In this document: piece after piece, positions 1-15,268 of the stretch | How the letters are laid out: each line of letters opens with the position of its first letter | Position numbering within the stretch: the stretch's first letter is position 1 | Origin: Rapana venosa | Lineage: Eukaryota > Mollusca > Gastropoda > Neogastropoda > Muricidae | Assembly: GCA_028751875.1 (NCBI GenBank) | Contig: CM054165.1 | Span: forward strand, 28,866,272-28,930,271 | Reading direction: 5' to 3' | Length of the DNA: 64,000 bases | The notes under the pieces: generated by a model | Databases searched by the model: none | What the model was told of the DNA's origin: nothing | Seen by the model: the letters and a program-made list of their open reading frames with translations, nothing else | Translations under genes and position numbers: made by a program

Positions 1-3000
1 TAACGTTTTATAAAAACCATAACATTATGTCAACATAACGTTTTATAACAACCATAACATTATGTCAGCATAACGTTTTAGAGCAACCTGAACATTATGG
101 AAATATAGCGCATCATATAAAACCATAACATTATGTCAACATAACTTTTTATAACAACCAGAACATCATTTCAAAATAACGTTTTTATAAAAAAAACCCA
201 TAACATTATGTCAACATAAACGGATTATAATAACTATAAAATGATGTTAACATAACGTGTTATAACAACCATAACAACATGTCAACATAACTTGTTATAA
301 CAACCATAACATTATGTCATGATAACGTTCTATAACAACCATAACATTATGTCAACATAACGTTTTATAACGACCATAACATTATGACAACATAACAGTT
401 TTTTAACAACATAACATTATGTCAATATAACGTGTTATATCAACCATAACATCATGTCACCTAAACGTGTTACAACAACCATAACATCATGTCAACATAA
501 CGTGTTAAAACAACCATAACATCATATCAACATAACGTTTTATAACAACCATAACATCATGTCAAAATAACGTTTTATAACAACCATAACATTATATCAA
601 CATACCGATTTATAACAATAACATTATGTCAACATAACGTTTATTAACAACCATAACATTATCTCGAAATAACGTTTCACAACAGCAATAACATTATGTC
701 AACATAACCTTTAATAACAGCCATACATAATGTCAAACATAAAGTTTTTTTAAAAAAACAAACTTATGCACAATACCGTTTTAAAATAACCATACATTAT
801 GACAACATAACATTTTTATGAAAAACATAACATGTTGTTCAATATAACGTGTTATATCACCATAACATTCATGTCATTTAAAGTTGTTATAACAATCCAT
901 ATCATCATGTCAACATAACCGATCGTTATAACAACTATATCATGTCAACATTAACGTTTTATAACAACCACAACATTATATAAACATAACGATTTAGAAC
1001 AATATTAACATTATGTCAACATAAAATTTATAACAAACCTAACATTATTCGAAATAACGTTTCAAACAGCAATAACATATGTTCATTACATAACCTTTAT
1101 AACAGCCAAAACATAATGTCACATAACGTTTATTAACAAACCATAACATTATCTCGACTAACCTTATAACAGCAAAAACATTATGTCAACATAACGTTTT
1201 ATAACACCATAAAATTATGTCAACAACACCATAACAATTATGTCAAAATAACGTTTTAAACCCCCATTAAATTATGGGCAACTAACCCTTTTTTTTAAAA
1301 CATAACATTATGTCAACATAACGTTTTATAGAACCATAACTTATGTCAACTACTGTTTTATAAAACCATAACATCATGTCAACAAACGTTTATACAACAT
1401 AAACATTATGTCCACATAAGTTATAAAAACCATAATAATATGTCAACAAAGTTTTATACAACCAATAAATTAAGAAAAAAATTACTTTTATACAACATTT
1501 AAAATTTGTCCCAATCACTGTTATACAGCAAAACTATTCAACAAAAGTTTATACAACCCTAACTTTCAACATAACGTTTTAAACAACAATTAAATTATGT
1601 CAACACATACGTTTTATAAAAAATAAACATTATGTCAACAAAAGTTTATTAAAACCATAACATAAATTTCCATAACATGTTTATAACAATCATCATATGT
1701 CAACATAACGTTTATAACAACCATAACATTATAAAACAAAACGTTTTAAAACAACATAACATTATGTCAAATAACGTTTAATAACAACCTACATCATTGA
1801 AAATAACGTTTATAACCCAACCATAACATTATGTCCAACTTGTTTTATAACACCATAACCATTACAAATAACGTTTAGAAACACATAACATTATGTCAAC
1901 ATAACGTTTTTTAACAACCCTAACATTATGTCAACAAAACGTTTTTAACATAACTATGTACATAACGTTTTATAACAACCCTAACATTATGTAACATAAA
2001 GTTTATAACAACATAACATTATGTCAACATAACGTGTTAAAAGAACCATAACATCAAGTCAACATAACGTGTTATAACAACCATAACATAATGTCAACAT
2101 AACGTGTTATCACAACCATAACATCATGTCAACATAACGTGTTATAACAACCATAACATTATGTAAACATAACGTTTTATAACAACCATAACATTATGTC
2201 AACACAACGTGTTATAACAACTATAACATTATGTCAACATTACGTTTTATAACAACCATAACATTATGTCAAAATAACGTTTTATAAAAACCATAACATT
2301 ATGTCAACATAACGTGTTATAACAACTATAACATCATGTCAACAGAACGTTGTATAACAACCATAGACATTATGACAACATAACATTTTATAACAATATT
2401 ACGATTTGTCTACATAACTTGTTACAACAGCCATAACATCATGTCAACAAAACGTGTTATAACAACCATAACATCATGTCAACATAACGTTTTATAACAA
2501 CCATAAGATCATGTCAGCATAACGTGTTATAACAACCATAACATTCTGTCAACATAACGTTTTATAACAACCAAAACATAATGTCAACATAACGTTTTAA
2601 AACAACCAAAACATAATGTCAACATAACGTTTTATAACAACCATAACCTTATGTCAACATAACGATTTATAACAACCGTAACATAATGTCAACATTTTGT
2701 CAACAAAACGATTTTATAAAAAACCATAACATTATGTCAAGATAACGGATCATAATAACAATAATATTATGTCAACATAACGTGTTATAACAACCATATT
2801 AACATGTCAACATAACGTGTTATAACAACCATAACGTTATGTCATCAAAACGTTCTATAACAACCATAACATTATGTCAACGTAACGTTTTGTAACATCC
2901 ATAACATTATAACAACATAACAGTTTTTAAACAACATAATATTTTGTCAATATAACGTGTTATACAACCAAAAAATCATGTAAAAAAACGTGTTATAACA

Positions 3001-6000
3001 ACCATAACACCATGTCAACATAACGTGTTATAACAATCATAACATCATGTGAACATAACGTTTTATAACAACAATAACATCATGTCAACGTAACGTTTTA
3101 TAACAATCATACTGTTATGTCAACATAACGGTTTTTAGCAACCATAATATTGTCAACATAAACGATTAATAACAAGCCATAACATCTGTCAACAAAAGTT
3201 TTTATAACAAGTAGAAACATTAGACAATCCATTTACTTTTTATAACAACACAATACAATATTAACATAACGGTTTATAACAGCCATCACATTATGTCAAC
3301 ATAACGGTTTTATAACATCCATATACATTAAATCATCGACATAACGTGTTAAACACCATAAATAACATTATGTTCAACAAAACGTTTTTATAACAAGCCA
3401 TAATCATTATGTCATCATAACGTTTTATAACAATATATTATTAGTCAACATAATCGTTGTTATTATATAACAACCATAACATCAGTCAATATAACGTGCT
3501 ATAACAACCACAACATAATGTCAACATAACGTGTAATCACAACCATAACATCATGTCAACATAAAGTGCTATAACAACCATAACATCATGTCAACATAAC
3601 GTTTAATAACAGCCATAACATTATGTCAAGATAGCGTTCTATAACAACAAGAACATAATGTCAACATAACGTGTTTTAACGGCAATAACATTATGTCAAC
3701 ATAACGTTTTATAACAACCATAACATCAAGTCAAAATATCGTAATATAACAACCATAACATACTGTCAACATAACGTGTTATCACAACCATAACATCATG
3801 TCACCATAACGTTTTATAACAACCATAACATCATGTCAACATACCGTTTTTTAACAACCATAACATTATGATAAAATAACATTTTATAACAACATAACAT
3901 TTTGTCAATAAAACATGTTATAACAATCATAACATCATGTTAACATAACGTGTTATAACAACAAAACATCATGTCCAACATAAGGGTTTTTTATTAACAA
4001 CCATAAAAAAACGTTATATCAACATAACGATATAAACACAATAACATTATGTCAACAAACGTTTAATAACACCATATACATTATCTCGACAATAACGTTT
4101 CATAACAGTTATAACATTATGTCAACATAACGTTTTATAACAGCCATAACATTATGTCAACATAACGTTTTATAACAACTATAACATTATGACAACATCA
4201 CGTTTTATAACAACCATAACATTATGTCAACATAACGGTTTATAGGAACCAAAACATTATGTCAATCTATTGATTTATAACAACCATAACATTATGACAA
4301 CATAACGTTTTATTACAACCATAACATTATGACAACAAAACGGTTTATAGCAACCATTCATTATGTCAACATAACGTTTTATAACAACCATAACATTATG
4401 TCAGCATAACGTTTTATAACAACCTTAACATTATGACAACATAACGTGTTATGTGAACAATAACATTATGTCAACATAACTTTTAATAACAACCATAACA
4501 TTATCTCGACATAACGTGTCATAACAGCCATAACATTATGTCAACAAAACGTTTTATAACAGCCATAACATTATGTCAACATAACGTTTTTTAACAATTA
4601 TAACATTATGACAACATAACGTGTTATCACAACCATAACATCATGTCACCATAACGTTTTATAACAAAATAACATCATGACAACATACGTTTTTTAAACA
4701 AACACATCGTTATGTCACATAACGTTTCTAACAACATAAACATTAATGTTCACATAACGTTTATAACAACCATAACATTATGTCAACATATCGTGTTATG
4801 TGAACAATAACATTATGTCAACATTACGGATTATAATAAGCATGACATTATGTCAACATAACGTGTTATAACAACAATAACAACATGTCAACATAACGTG
4901 TTATAAAAACCATAACATTATGTCATCCTATCGTTCTATAACAACCATAACAATATGTCAACATAACGTTTTATAAATACCATAACATTATACCAACAAA
5001 CCGTTTTATAACAACCATAACATTATGTTATCATAACGGTTTATAGCAACCATAACATTATGTCAACATAACCATTTATAACAACCTTAACATTATGTCA
5101 ACATAACGTTTATAATAACACTTAACATTATGACAACATCACTTTATTACAACCATAAATTATATCAACAGAAGAACGGTTTATAGCAACCATAACATCA
5201 TCTCCACATAACTTTATAACAAACCCATTAACGTTATCAACATAACGTATTTATAACAACCATAAAATTCATGACAACTATCGTTATATAAAAGAACCAT
5301 AACATTATTTCAACATAACGTTTATAACAACCATAACATCAAAGTCAACATAACGTGTCTATAACAACCAAACATAATGTCCCAACATAACGTGTTACAC
5401 ACCACCATAACATCATATCAACATCACGTTTTAAAAAACTCTCATAACATTATTACAATATAACGTTTTATAAAAAACATAACATTATTTCAACATAACG
5501 TCTTCTAACAGCATAGCATTATGTCAACATAACGTGTTATAACGACTATAACATTATGACAATATAACGTTTTATAACAACCATAACAATATGTCAACAT
5601 AACGTTTTGTAACACCATAACATTATGTCAACATAACGGTTTATAGCAACAATAACATTATCTCAACATAACGTTTTATAACAACCAAAACATTATGTCA
5701 ACATAACGTTTTATAACAACCATAACATTATGACAACATAACGTGTTATAAGAATATAACATTATGTCAACATAACGTGTTATAACAACCATAACATCAA
5801 GTCAACATAACGTGTTATAACAACCATAACATAATGTCAACATAACGTGTAATCACAACCATAACATCATGTCAACATAACGTTTTAAAAAACACTCATA
5901 ACATTATGTCAACATAACTTTTTCTAAAAGCCATAACTTAATTTCAACACAACGTTTTATAAAAACCATAACATTATGTCAACATAACGTTTTGTAACAA

Positions 6001-9000
6001 CCATAACAATATGACAACATAACAGGTTTTTTTAACAACATAACATTTTGTCAATATAACATGTTATAATAACCATAACATCATGTCAACAAAACGTGTT
6101 ATAACAACCATAACATCATGTCAACATAACGTGTTATAACAACCATAACATCAGGTCAACATATCGTTTTATAACAACCATAAAAAAATGTCAACATAAC
6201 GTTTTATAACAACCATAACATTATATCAACATAACGATTTAAAACAATAACATTATGTTAACATAACGTTTAATAACAACCAAAACATTATCTCGACATA
6301 ACGTTTCATAACAACCATAACATTATGTCAACATAATGTTTTATAACAGCCATAACATAATGTCAACATAACGTTTTACTAAAAACCATAACATTATGCC
6401 AACAAACAGATTTTGTCAATATAACGTTTCATAACAACCATAACATCATGTCAACATAACGATTTATAACAACAATAACATTATGTCAACATAACGTTTA
6501 GAAACAACAATAACATTATCTCGACATAACGTTTCATAACAGCCATATTATTATGTCAACATAACGTTTTATAACAGCCATAACATTTTGTCAACATAAC
6601 GATTTATAACAACCATAACATTATGTCAACATAACGGTTTTTAGCAACCATAACATTTTGTCAACATAACGATTTATAACAACCATAACATTATGTCAAC
6701 ATAACGTTTTATAAGAAGTAGAACATTATGACAACATAACGTGTTATAAGAACCATAACATTATGTCCACATAACGTGTTATAAGGACCATAACAATCAA
6801 AGTCAATTAAATCTTTATAACACCATAACGTAATGTCTCATAACGTTTATCACAACCATAACATCATGTCAACATCACGTTTTAAAAAACACTCATAACA
6901 TTTTTACAACATAACGTTTTATAAGAACCATAACATTATTTAAACATAACGTGTTCTAACAAAATAACATAATGTCAACATAACGTGTTATAACAACTAT
7001 AACGTTATGACAACATAACGTTTTATAACAACCATAACAATATGTCAACATAACGGTTTATAGCAACCATAACATTATGTCAACATAGGGATTTATATCA
7101 ACTATAACATTTTGGAACATCACATTTTATAACAACCATAACATTATGACAACATAACGTGTTAAAACAACCATAACATAATGTCAACATAACGTGTAAT
7201 CAAAACCATAACATCATGTCACCATAACGTTTTAAAAACACTCATAACATAGGACAACTAACGTTTTATAACAACTCATAACCTTAGTCAACATAAACGT
7301 GGTCCCTTACAACATAACATTATTTGGTCAACATTAAAGTGTTAAACACTAAAACATTATGACAACATAACGTTTTATTACAACCATAACATTATGTCAA
7401 CATAACGTTTTATAACAGCCATAACATTATGTCAACATAACGTTTTATAAAAACAAAAACATTATGCCAAGAAACCGTTTTATAACAACCATAACATTAT
7501 GACAACATAACATTTATAAAAACATAACATTTTGTCAATATAACGTGTTATAACAACCATAACATCATGTCATTAAAACTGTTATAACAATCAAAATATC
7601 ATGTCAATATAACGTGTTATAACAACCATAACATCATGTCAACATAACGATTTATAACAACAATAACATTATGTCAACATAACGTTTAATAACAACAATA
7701 ACATTATCTCGACATAACGTTTCATAACAGCCATAACATTATGTCAACATAGCTTATTAGAACAGCCATAACATTATGTCAACATAACGTTTCATAACAA
7801 ATATAAAATTATGCCAACATTACGTTTTATAACAACCATAACATTATGTCAACATAACGGTTTTTAGCAACCATAACATTATGTCAACATAACGATTAAT
7901 AACAACCATCACATTATGTCAACATAATGTTTTATAACGAGTAGAACATTATGACAACATAACGTGTTATAAGAACATAACATTATGTCAACATAACGTG
8001 TTATAAGAACCATAACATCAAGTCAACATATTGTGTTATAACATCCATAACATAATGTCAACATGACGTGTTATCACAACCATAACATCATGTCAACATC
8101 ACGTTTTAAAAAACACTCATAACATTATTACAACATAACGTTTTTTAAGAACCATAACATTATTTCAACATAACGTGTTCTAACAAAATAACATATGTCA
8201 ACATAACGTGTTATAACAACAATAACATTATGACAACATAACGTATTATAACAACGATAACAATATGCCAACATCACGGTTTATAGCAACCATAACATAA
8301 TGTCAACATAAGGATTCATAACAACTATAACATTATGTCAACATAACGTTTTATAACAACCATAACATTATGACAACATAACGTGTTATAACAACCATAA
8401 CATCAAGTCAACATAACGTGTTATAACAACCATAACATAATGTCAACATAACGTGTAATCACAACCATAACATCATGTCAACATAACGTTTTAAAAAAAC
8501 ACTCATAACATTATGACAACATAACGTTTTATAAGAACCATAACCTTTTGTCAACATAACGGTTTAAAGCAACCATAACATTATGTCAACATAAGATTTT
8601 ATAACAACCATAACTTTGAAGAGTATTTGTCACATAACTGTTCTTACAACATTAAATTATGTCAAACATATCGTGTTATAGACAACTATAATATAATGAC
8701 AACATCATGTTTTCTAACACCCTATAACATAGGTCAACATAACGGTTTTTAGCAACCATAACATTATGTCAACATTACGATTTATAACAACCATAACATT
8801 ATGTCAACATAACGTTTTATAACAAGTAGAACATTATGACAACATAACGTTTTATAACAACCATAACATTATGTCAACATAACGGTATATAAAAGCGATA
8901 ACATAATGTCAACATAACGTTTTATAAGAACCATAACATTATGACAACATAACGTGTTATAAGAACATAACATTATCCCAACATAACGTGTCATAAGAAT

Positions 9001-9602
9001 CCATAACATCAGTCATATATCGTGTTATAAACAATCATAACAAAATGTCTACATAACGTGTTAGACACAACCATAACATCATGTTCAACAACACGTTAAC
9101 AAGACACTCATGAAGCATGTTTATAACATATTGTTTTTTATAAGAACCATAACATTATTTCAAACATATCATGTTCTATAACAAAAAACATAATTCATCA
9201 TAACGTGTTATAACAATTATACCGTAAGACAACAATATCGTTTTAATAACAAGCATAACAAATGTCAACAAAACGTTATAGCTAAACATAACATATGTCA
9301 ACCTAAGGATTTATAACAACCCATAACATTCTTGCAACATCACGTTTCATAACAACATTATACATTATGACAAACTAACGTGTTATAACAACCATAACAT
9401 CAAGTCAACATATCGTGTTATAACAACCTACCATCATGTCATTAAAACTGTTATAACACTCAAAATATCATGTCCAATATCACGTGTTTATAACAACCAT
9501 AACATCATGTCAACATAAGGGGAAACGTGCGAGTTATACCAACAATAACATTGAGTCAACATAACGTTTAAATAACACAATAACATAATCTCGACATAAC
9601 GT

Positions 9603-9826
9603 TACGCGGAGCCGCGCGTGCGCGCGGAGCGACATTATGTCAACATGCAATAAACGTTTTATAAAATCCATAACATTAGTCAACAAAGGCCGTTTATAAC
9701 AAATATACACATTATGAACAAAACTACTTTGAATACCAACCACAACATTATGTCAACGGCTGCGAACGGTTTTTAATAGCAAACATAACAGTGCTTTGGA
9801 GCGCGCGGCGCGGGAGCGCGCGCGTT
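9603..9826. other. GC-rich interruptions in the AT-rich satellite
   Basis: Two short, almost pure G+C tracts (about 9,603-9,632 and 9,791-9,826), rich in GCGCGC, sit inside satellite monomers that average about 26% GC. Satellite sequence continues between and after them. A weaker one is AGTGAGGCGCGACAT near 16,517. Nothing in the tracts resembles a gene. They may be basecalling artefacts or tiny insertions. Confidence 0.7.
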
Positions 9827-12800
9827 AATAACAACCATAACATCATGTCAACATAACGTTTTATAACAAGTAGAACATTATGACAACATAACGGTTTATA
9901 ACAACCATAACATTATGTCAACATAACGGTATATAAAAGCCATGACATTATGTCAACATAACGTTTTATAAGAACCATAACATTATGACAACATAACGTG
10001 TTATAAGAACATAACATTATATCAACATAACGTGTTATAAGAACCATAACATCAAGTCATTATATCGTGTTATAACAACCATAACATAATGTCTACATAA
10101 CGTGTTATCACAACCATAACATCATGTCAACATCACGTTTTAAAAAACACTCAACATTATTACAACATAACGTTTTATAAGAACCATAACATTATTTCAA
10201 CATAACGTGTTCTAACAAAATAACATAATGTAACATAACGTGTTATCACAACTATAACATTATGACAACATAACGTTTTATAACAACCATAACAATATGT
10301 CAACATAACGGTTTATAGCAGCCATAACATTATGTCAACATAAGGATTTATAACAACCACAACATTATGTCAACATAACGTGTTATCACAACCATAACAT
10401 CATGTCCTCATAACGTTTTAAAAAACACTCATAACATTATTACAACATAACGTTTTATAACAACCATAACATTATTTCAACATAACGTGTTCTAACAACA
10501 TAACATTATGACAACATAACGTTTTATAGCAATCATAACAATACGTCAACATAACTTTTTATAGCAACCATAACATTATGTCAACATAACGTTTTATAAC
10601 AACTATAACATTATGTCAACATAACGGTTTATAAGAGCCATAACATTATGTCAACATAAAGTTTTATAACAATCATTACATTATATCAACATAACGATTG
10701 ATAACAACAAAACATTATGTCAACATAACGTTTAATAACAACAATAACATTATCTCGACATAACGTTTCATAACAGCCATAACATTATGTCAACAAAACG
10801 TTATATATCAGCCATAACCTTATATCAACATAACGTTTTATAACAACTATAACATTATGACAACATAACATTTTATAACAACATAACATTTTGTCAATAT
10901 CACGTGTTATAACAACCATAACATTATGACAACATAACGTGATATAAGAACATAACATTATGTCAACATAAAGTGTTATAAGAACCATAACATCAAGTCA
11001 ACATAACGTGTTATCACAACCATAACATCATGTCAACATAACGTTTTAAAAAAACACTCATAACATTATTACAACATAACGTTTTATAACAACCATAACA
11101 TTATTTCAACATAACGTGTTCTAACAACATAACATTATGACAACATAACGTTTTATAGCAATCATAACAATACGTCAACATAACGGTTTATAGCAACCAT
11201 AACATTATGTCAACATAACGATTTATAACAACCATAACATTATGTCAACATCACGTTTTATAACAACCATAACACTATGTCAACATAACGAATTATAGCA
11301 ACCATAACATTCTGTCAACATAACGTTTTATAACAACCATAACATTATGTCAACATAACGTTTTATTACAACCATAACAATACGTCAACATAACGGTTTA
11401 TAGCAACCATAACATTATGTCAACATAACGATTTATCACAACCATAACATTATGTCAAGATCACGTTTTATAACAACCATAACATTATGTCGACATAACG
11501 ATTTATAGCAACCATAACATTATGTCAACATAAGGTGTTATAACAACCATAACATCATGTCAACAAAACGTGTTATAACAACCATAACATTATGTCCACA
11601 TAATATGTTATAACAACCATATCATCATGTCAACAGAACGTTGTATAACAACCATAGACATTATGACAACATAACATTTTATAACAACATTACGATTTGT
11701 CAACATAACTTGTTATAAGAGCCATAACATCATGTCAACAAAACGTGTTATAACAACCATAACATCATGTCAACATAACGTGTTATAACAACCATAAGAT
11801 CATGTCAACATAACGTGTTATAACAACCATAACATTATGTCAACATAACGTTTTATAACAGCCATAACATAATGTCAACATAACGTTTTATGAAAACCAT
11901 AACATTATGTCAAAATAAAGTTTTATAACAACCATAACATTATATCAGAATAACGTTTTAGAGCAACCTGAACATTATGGCAATATAGCGCATCATAACA
12001 ATCATAACATTATGTCAACATAACTTTTTATAACAACCAGAACATTATTTCAACAAAACAATTTTATAAAAAACCATAACATTATGTCAACATAACGGAT
12101 TATAATAACCATAAAATTATGTCAACATTACGAGTTATAACAACCATAACAACATGTCAACATAACGTATTATAACAACCATAACATTATGTCATCATAA
12201 CGTTCTATAACAACCTTTACATCATGTCAACAAACCGTGTTATATCAATCATAACATCATGTCAACATAACGTGTTAGAACAAATAGAACATCATGTCAG
12301 CATAACGTTTTATAACAACCATAACATCAAGTCAACATAACGGTTTATAACAACAATAACATTATGTCAACATAACGTTTAAAAACAACCATAACATTAT
12401 CAAGACATAACGTGTCATAACAGCCATAACATTATGTCAACATAACGTGTCATAACAGCCATAACATTATGTCAACATAACGTTTTATAACACCCATAAC
12501 ATTATGTCAACATAACGTTTTATAACAACCATAACATTATGACAACATAACGTGATATAAGAACATAACATTATGTCAACATAACGTGTTATAAGAACCA
12601 TAACATCAAGTCAACAGAACGTGCTATAACAATCATAACATAATGTCAACATAACGTGTTATCACAACCATAAGATCATGTCAACATAACGTTTTAAATA
12701 ACACTCATAACATTATTACAACATAACGTTTTATAACAACCATAACATTATTTCAACATAACGTGTTCTAACAACATAACATTATGACAACATAACGTTT

Positions 12801-12840
12801 TATAGCAATCATAACAATACGTCAACATAACGGTTGAAAA

Positions 12841-15100
12841 ACCAAAACATCATGTGAACAAAACATGTTATAACAATCATAACATTATCTCGACATAACG
12901 TTTCATAACAGCCATAACATAATGTCAACATAACGTTTTATAACAACCATAACATTATGTCAACATAACGATTTATAACAACCGTAACATTATGTCAACA
13001 TAACGATTTATAGCAACCATAACATTATGTCAACATAACGTTTAATAACAACCATAACATTATCTCGACATAACGTGTCATAACAGCAATAATCATTATG
13101 TCAACATAACGTTTAATAACAACCATAACATTATCTCGACATAAAGTTTCATAACAGCCATAACATTATGTCGACATAACGTTTTATAACAGCCATAACA
13201 TCATATCAACATAACGTTTTTTAACAAATATAACATTATTACAACATAACGTTTTATAACAACCATAACATTATGTCAACATATTGGTTTTTAGCAACCA
13301 TAACATTATGTCAACATTACGAATAATGACAACCATAACATTATGTCAACATAACGTTTTATAACAAGTAGAACATTATGACAACATAACGTTTTATAAA
13401 AACCATAACATTATGTCAACATAACGTGTTATAAGAACATAATATTATGCGAACATAACGTTTTATAACAATCATAACAATATTTCAACATAACGGTTTA
13501 TAGCAAGCATAACATCAAGTCAACATAACGTGTTATAACAACCATAACATAATGTCAACATAACGTGTAATCACAACAATAACATCATGTCAACATAACG
13601 TGTTATAACAGTCATAACATTATGTAAACATAACGTTTTATAACAACTATAACATTATGACAACATAACTTTTATAACAACCATAACATTATGTCAACAT
13701 ATGGTTTATAGCAACAATAACATCATGTCAACATAACGTGTTATAACAACCATAACTATATGTCAACAGAACGTTTTATAACAACCATAACACTATGACA
13801 ACATAACGTTTTATAACAACCATAACATTATACCAAAATAACGATTTATAACAATAACATTATGTCAACATAACGTTTAATAACAACCATAACATTATCA
13901 CGACATATGATTCATAACGGCTATAACATTATGTGAACATAACGTTTTATAACAGCCATAACATTATGACAACATAACGTGCTATAAAAACATAACAGTA
14001 TGTCAACATAACGTGTTATAAGAACCAAAACATCATGTCAACAAAACATGTTATTACAATCATAACATTATCTCGACATAACGTTTCATAACAGCCATAA
14101 CATAATGTCAACATAACGTTTTATAACAACCATAACATTATGTCAACATAACGATTTATAACAACCGTAACATTATGTCAACATAACGATTTATAGCAAC
14201 CATAACATTATGTCAACATAACGTTTAATAACAACCATAACATTATCTCGACATAACGTGTCATAACAGCAATAACATTATGTCAACATAACGTTTAATA
14301 ACAGCCATAACATTATCTCGACATAAAGTTTCATAACAGCCATAACATTATGTCGACATAACGTTTTATAACAGCCATAACATTATGTCAACATAACGTT
14401 TTATAACAGCCATAACATCATGTCAACATAACGTTTTTTAACAAATATAACATTATGACAACATAACGTTTTATAACAACCATAACATTATGTCGACATA
14501 ATGGTTTATAGCAACAATAACATCATGTCAACATAACGTGTTATAACAACCATAACTATATGTCAACAGAACGTTTTATAACAACGATAACATAATGTCA
14601 ACATAACATGTAATCACAACCATAACATCATGTCAACATAACGTGTTATAACAGCCGTAACATTAGGTAAACATAACGTTTTATAACAACTATAACATTA
14701 TGACAACATAACGTTTTATAACAACCATAACATTATGTCAACATAATGGTTTATAGCAACAATAACATCATGTCAACATAACGTGTTATAACAACCATAA
14801 CTATATGTCAACAGAACGTTTTATAACAACCATAACAGTATGACAACATAACGTTTTATAACAACCATAACATTCTACCAACATAACGATTTATAACAAT
14901 AACATTATAACAACATAACGTTTAATAACAACCATAACATTATCGCGACATATGTTTCATAACGGCCATAACATTATGTCAACATAACGTTTTATAACAG
15001 CCATAACATTATGTCAACATAACGTTTTATAACAACTATAACATTATTACAACATAACGTTTTATAACAATCATAACATTATGTCAACATATTGGTTTTT
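12841..15100 (+). repeat. Higher-order repeat of the satellite, about 1,183 bp
   Basis: Two successive blocks share an ordered series of variant monomers: ACCAAAACATCATGT, then TTATCTCGACATAACG, then ACCGTAACATTATG, then TCATAACAGCAATAA. The first starts at about 12,841 and the second at about 14,024. The offset is 1,183 bp at the two landmarks checked, close to 34 monomers (1,190 bp) minus a few 34-bp units. The second copy carries an extra monomer near 14,385. Confidence 0.75.
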
Positions 15101-15228
15101 AGCAACCATAACACTATGTCAACATTACGATTAATAACAACCATAACACAATGTCAAAATAAAAAGTTATCACAACCATAACATCATGTCAACATAACGT
15201 TTTATCCACCATATACATTAAGTCACAT

Positions 15229-15268
15229 ACCCCGTTTTTTTTTTTGTATTTTATTTTTTTTTTTTTTT
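15229..15268. repeat. Poly-T tract inside the satellite
   Basis: CCCCG is followed by about 36 bases that are almost all T (with GTATT and A interruptions), ending in a normal TATAACAAC monomer half. It could be a microinsertion such as a retroposed poly-A tail without its body, or a homopolymer sequencing error. Confidence 0.6.
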
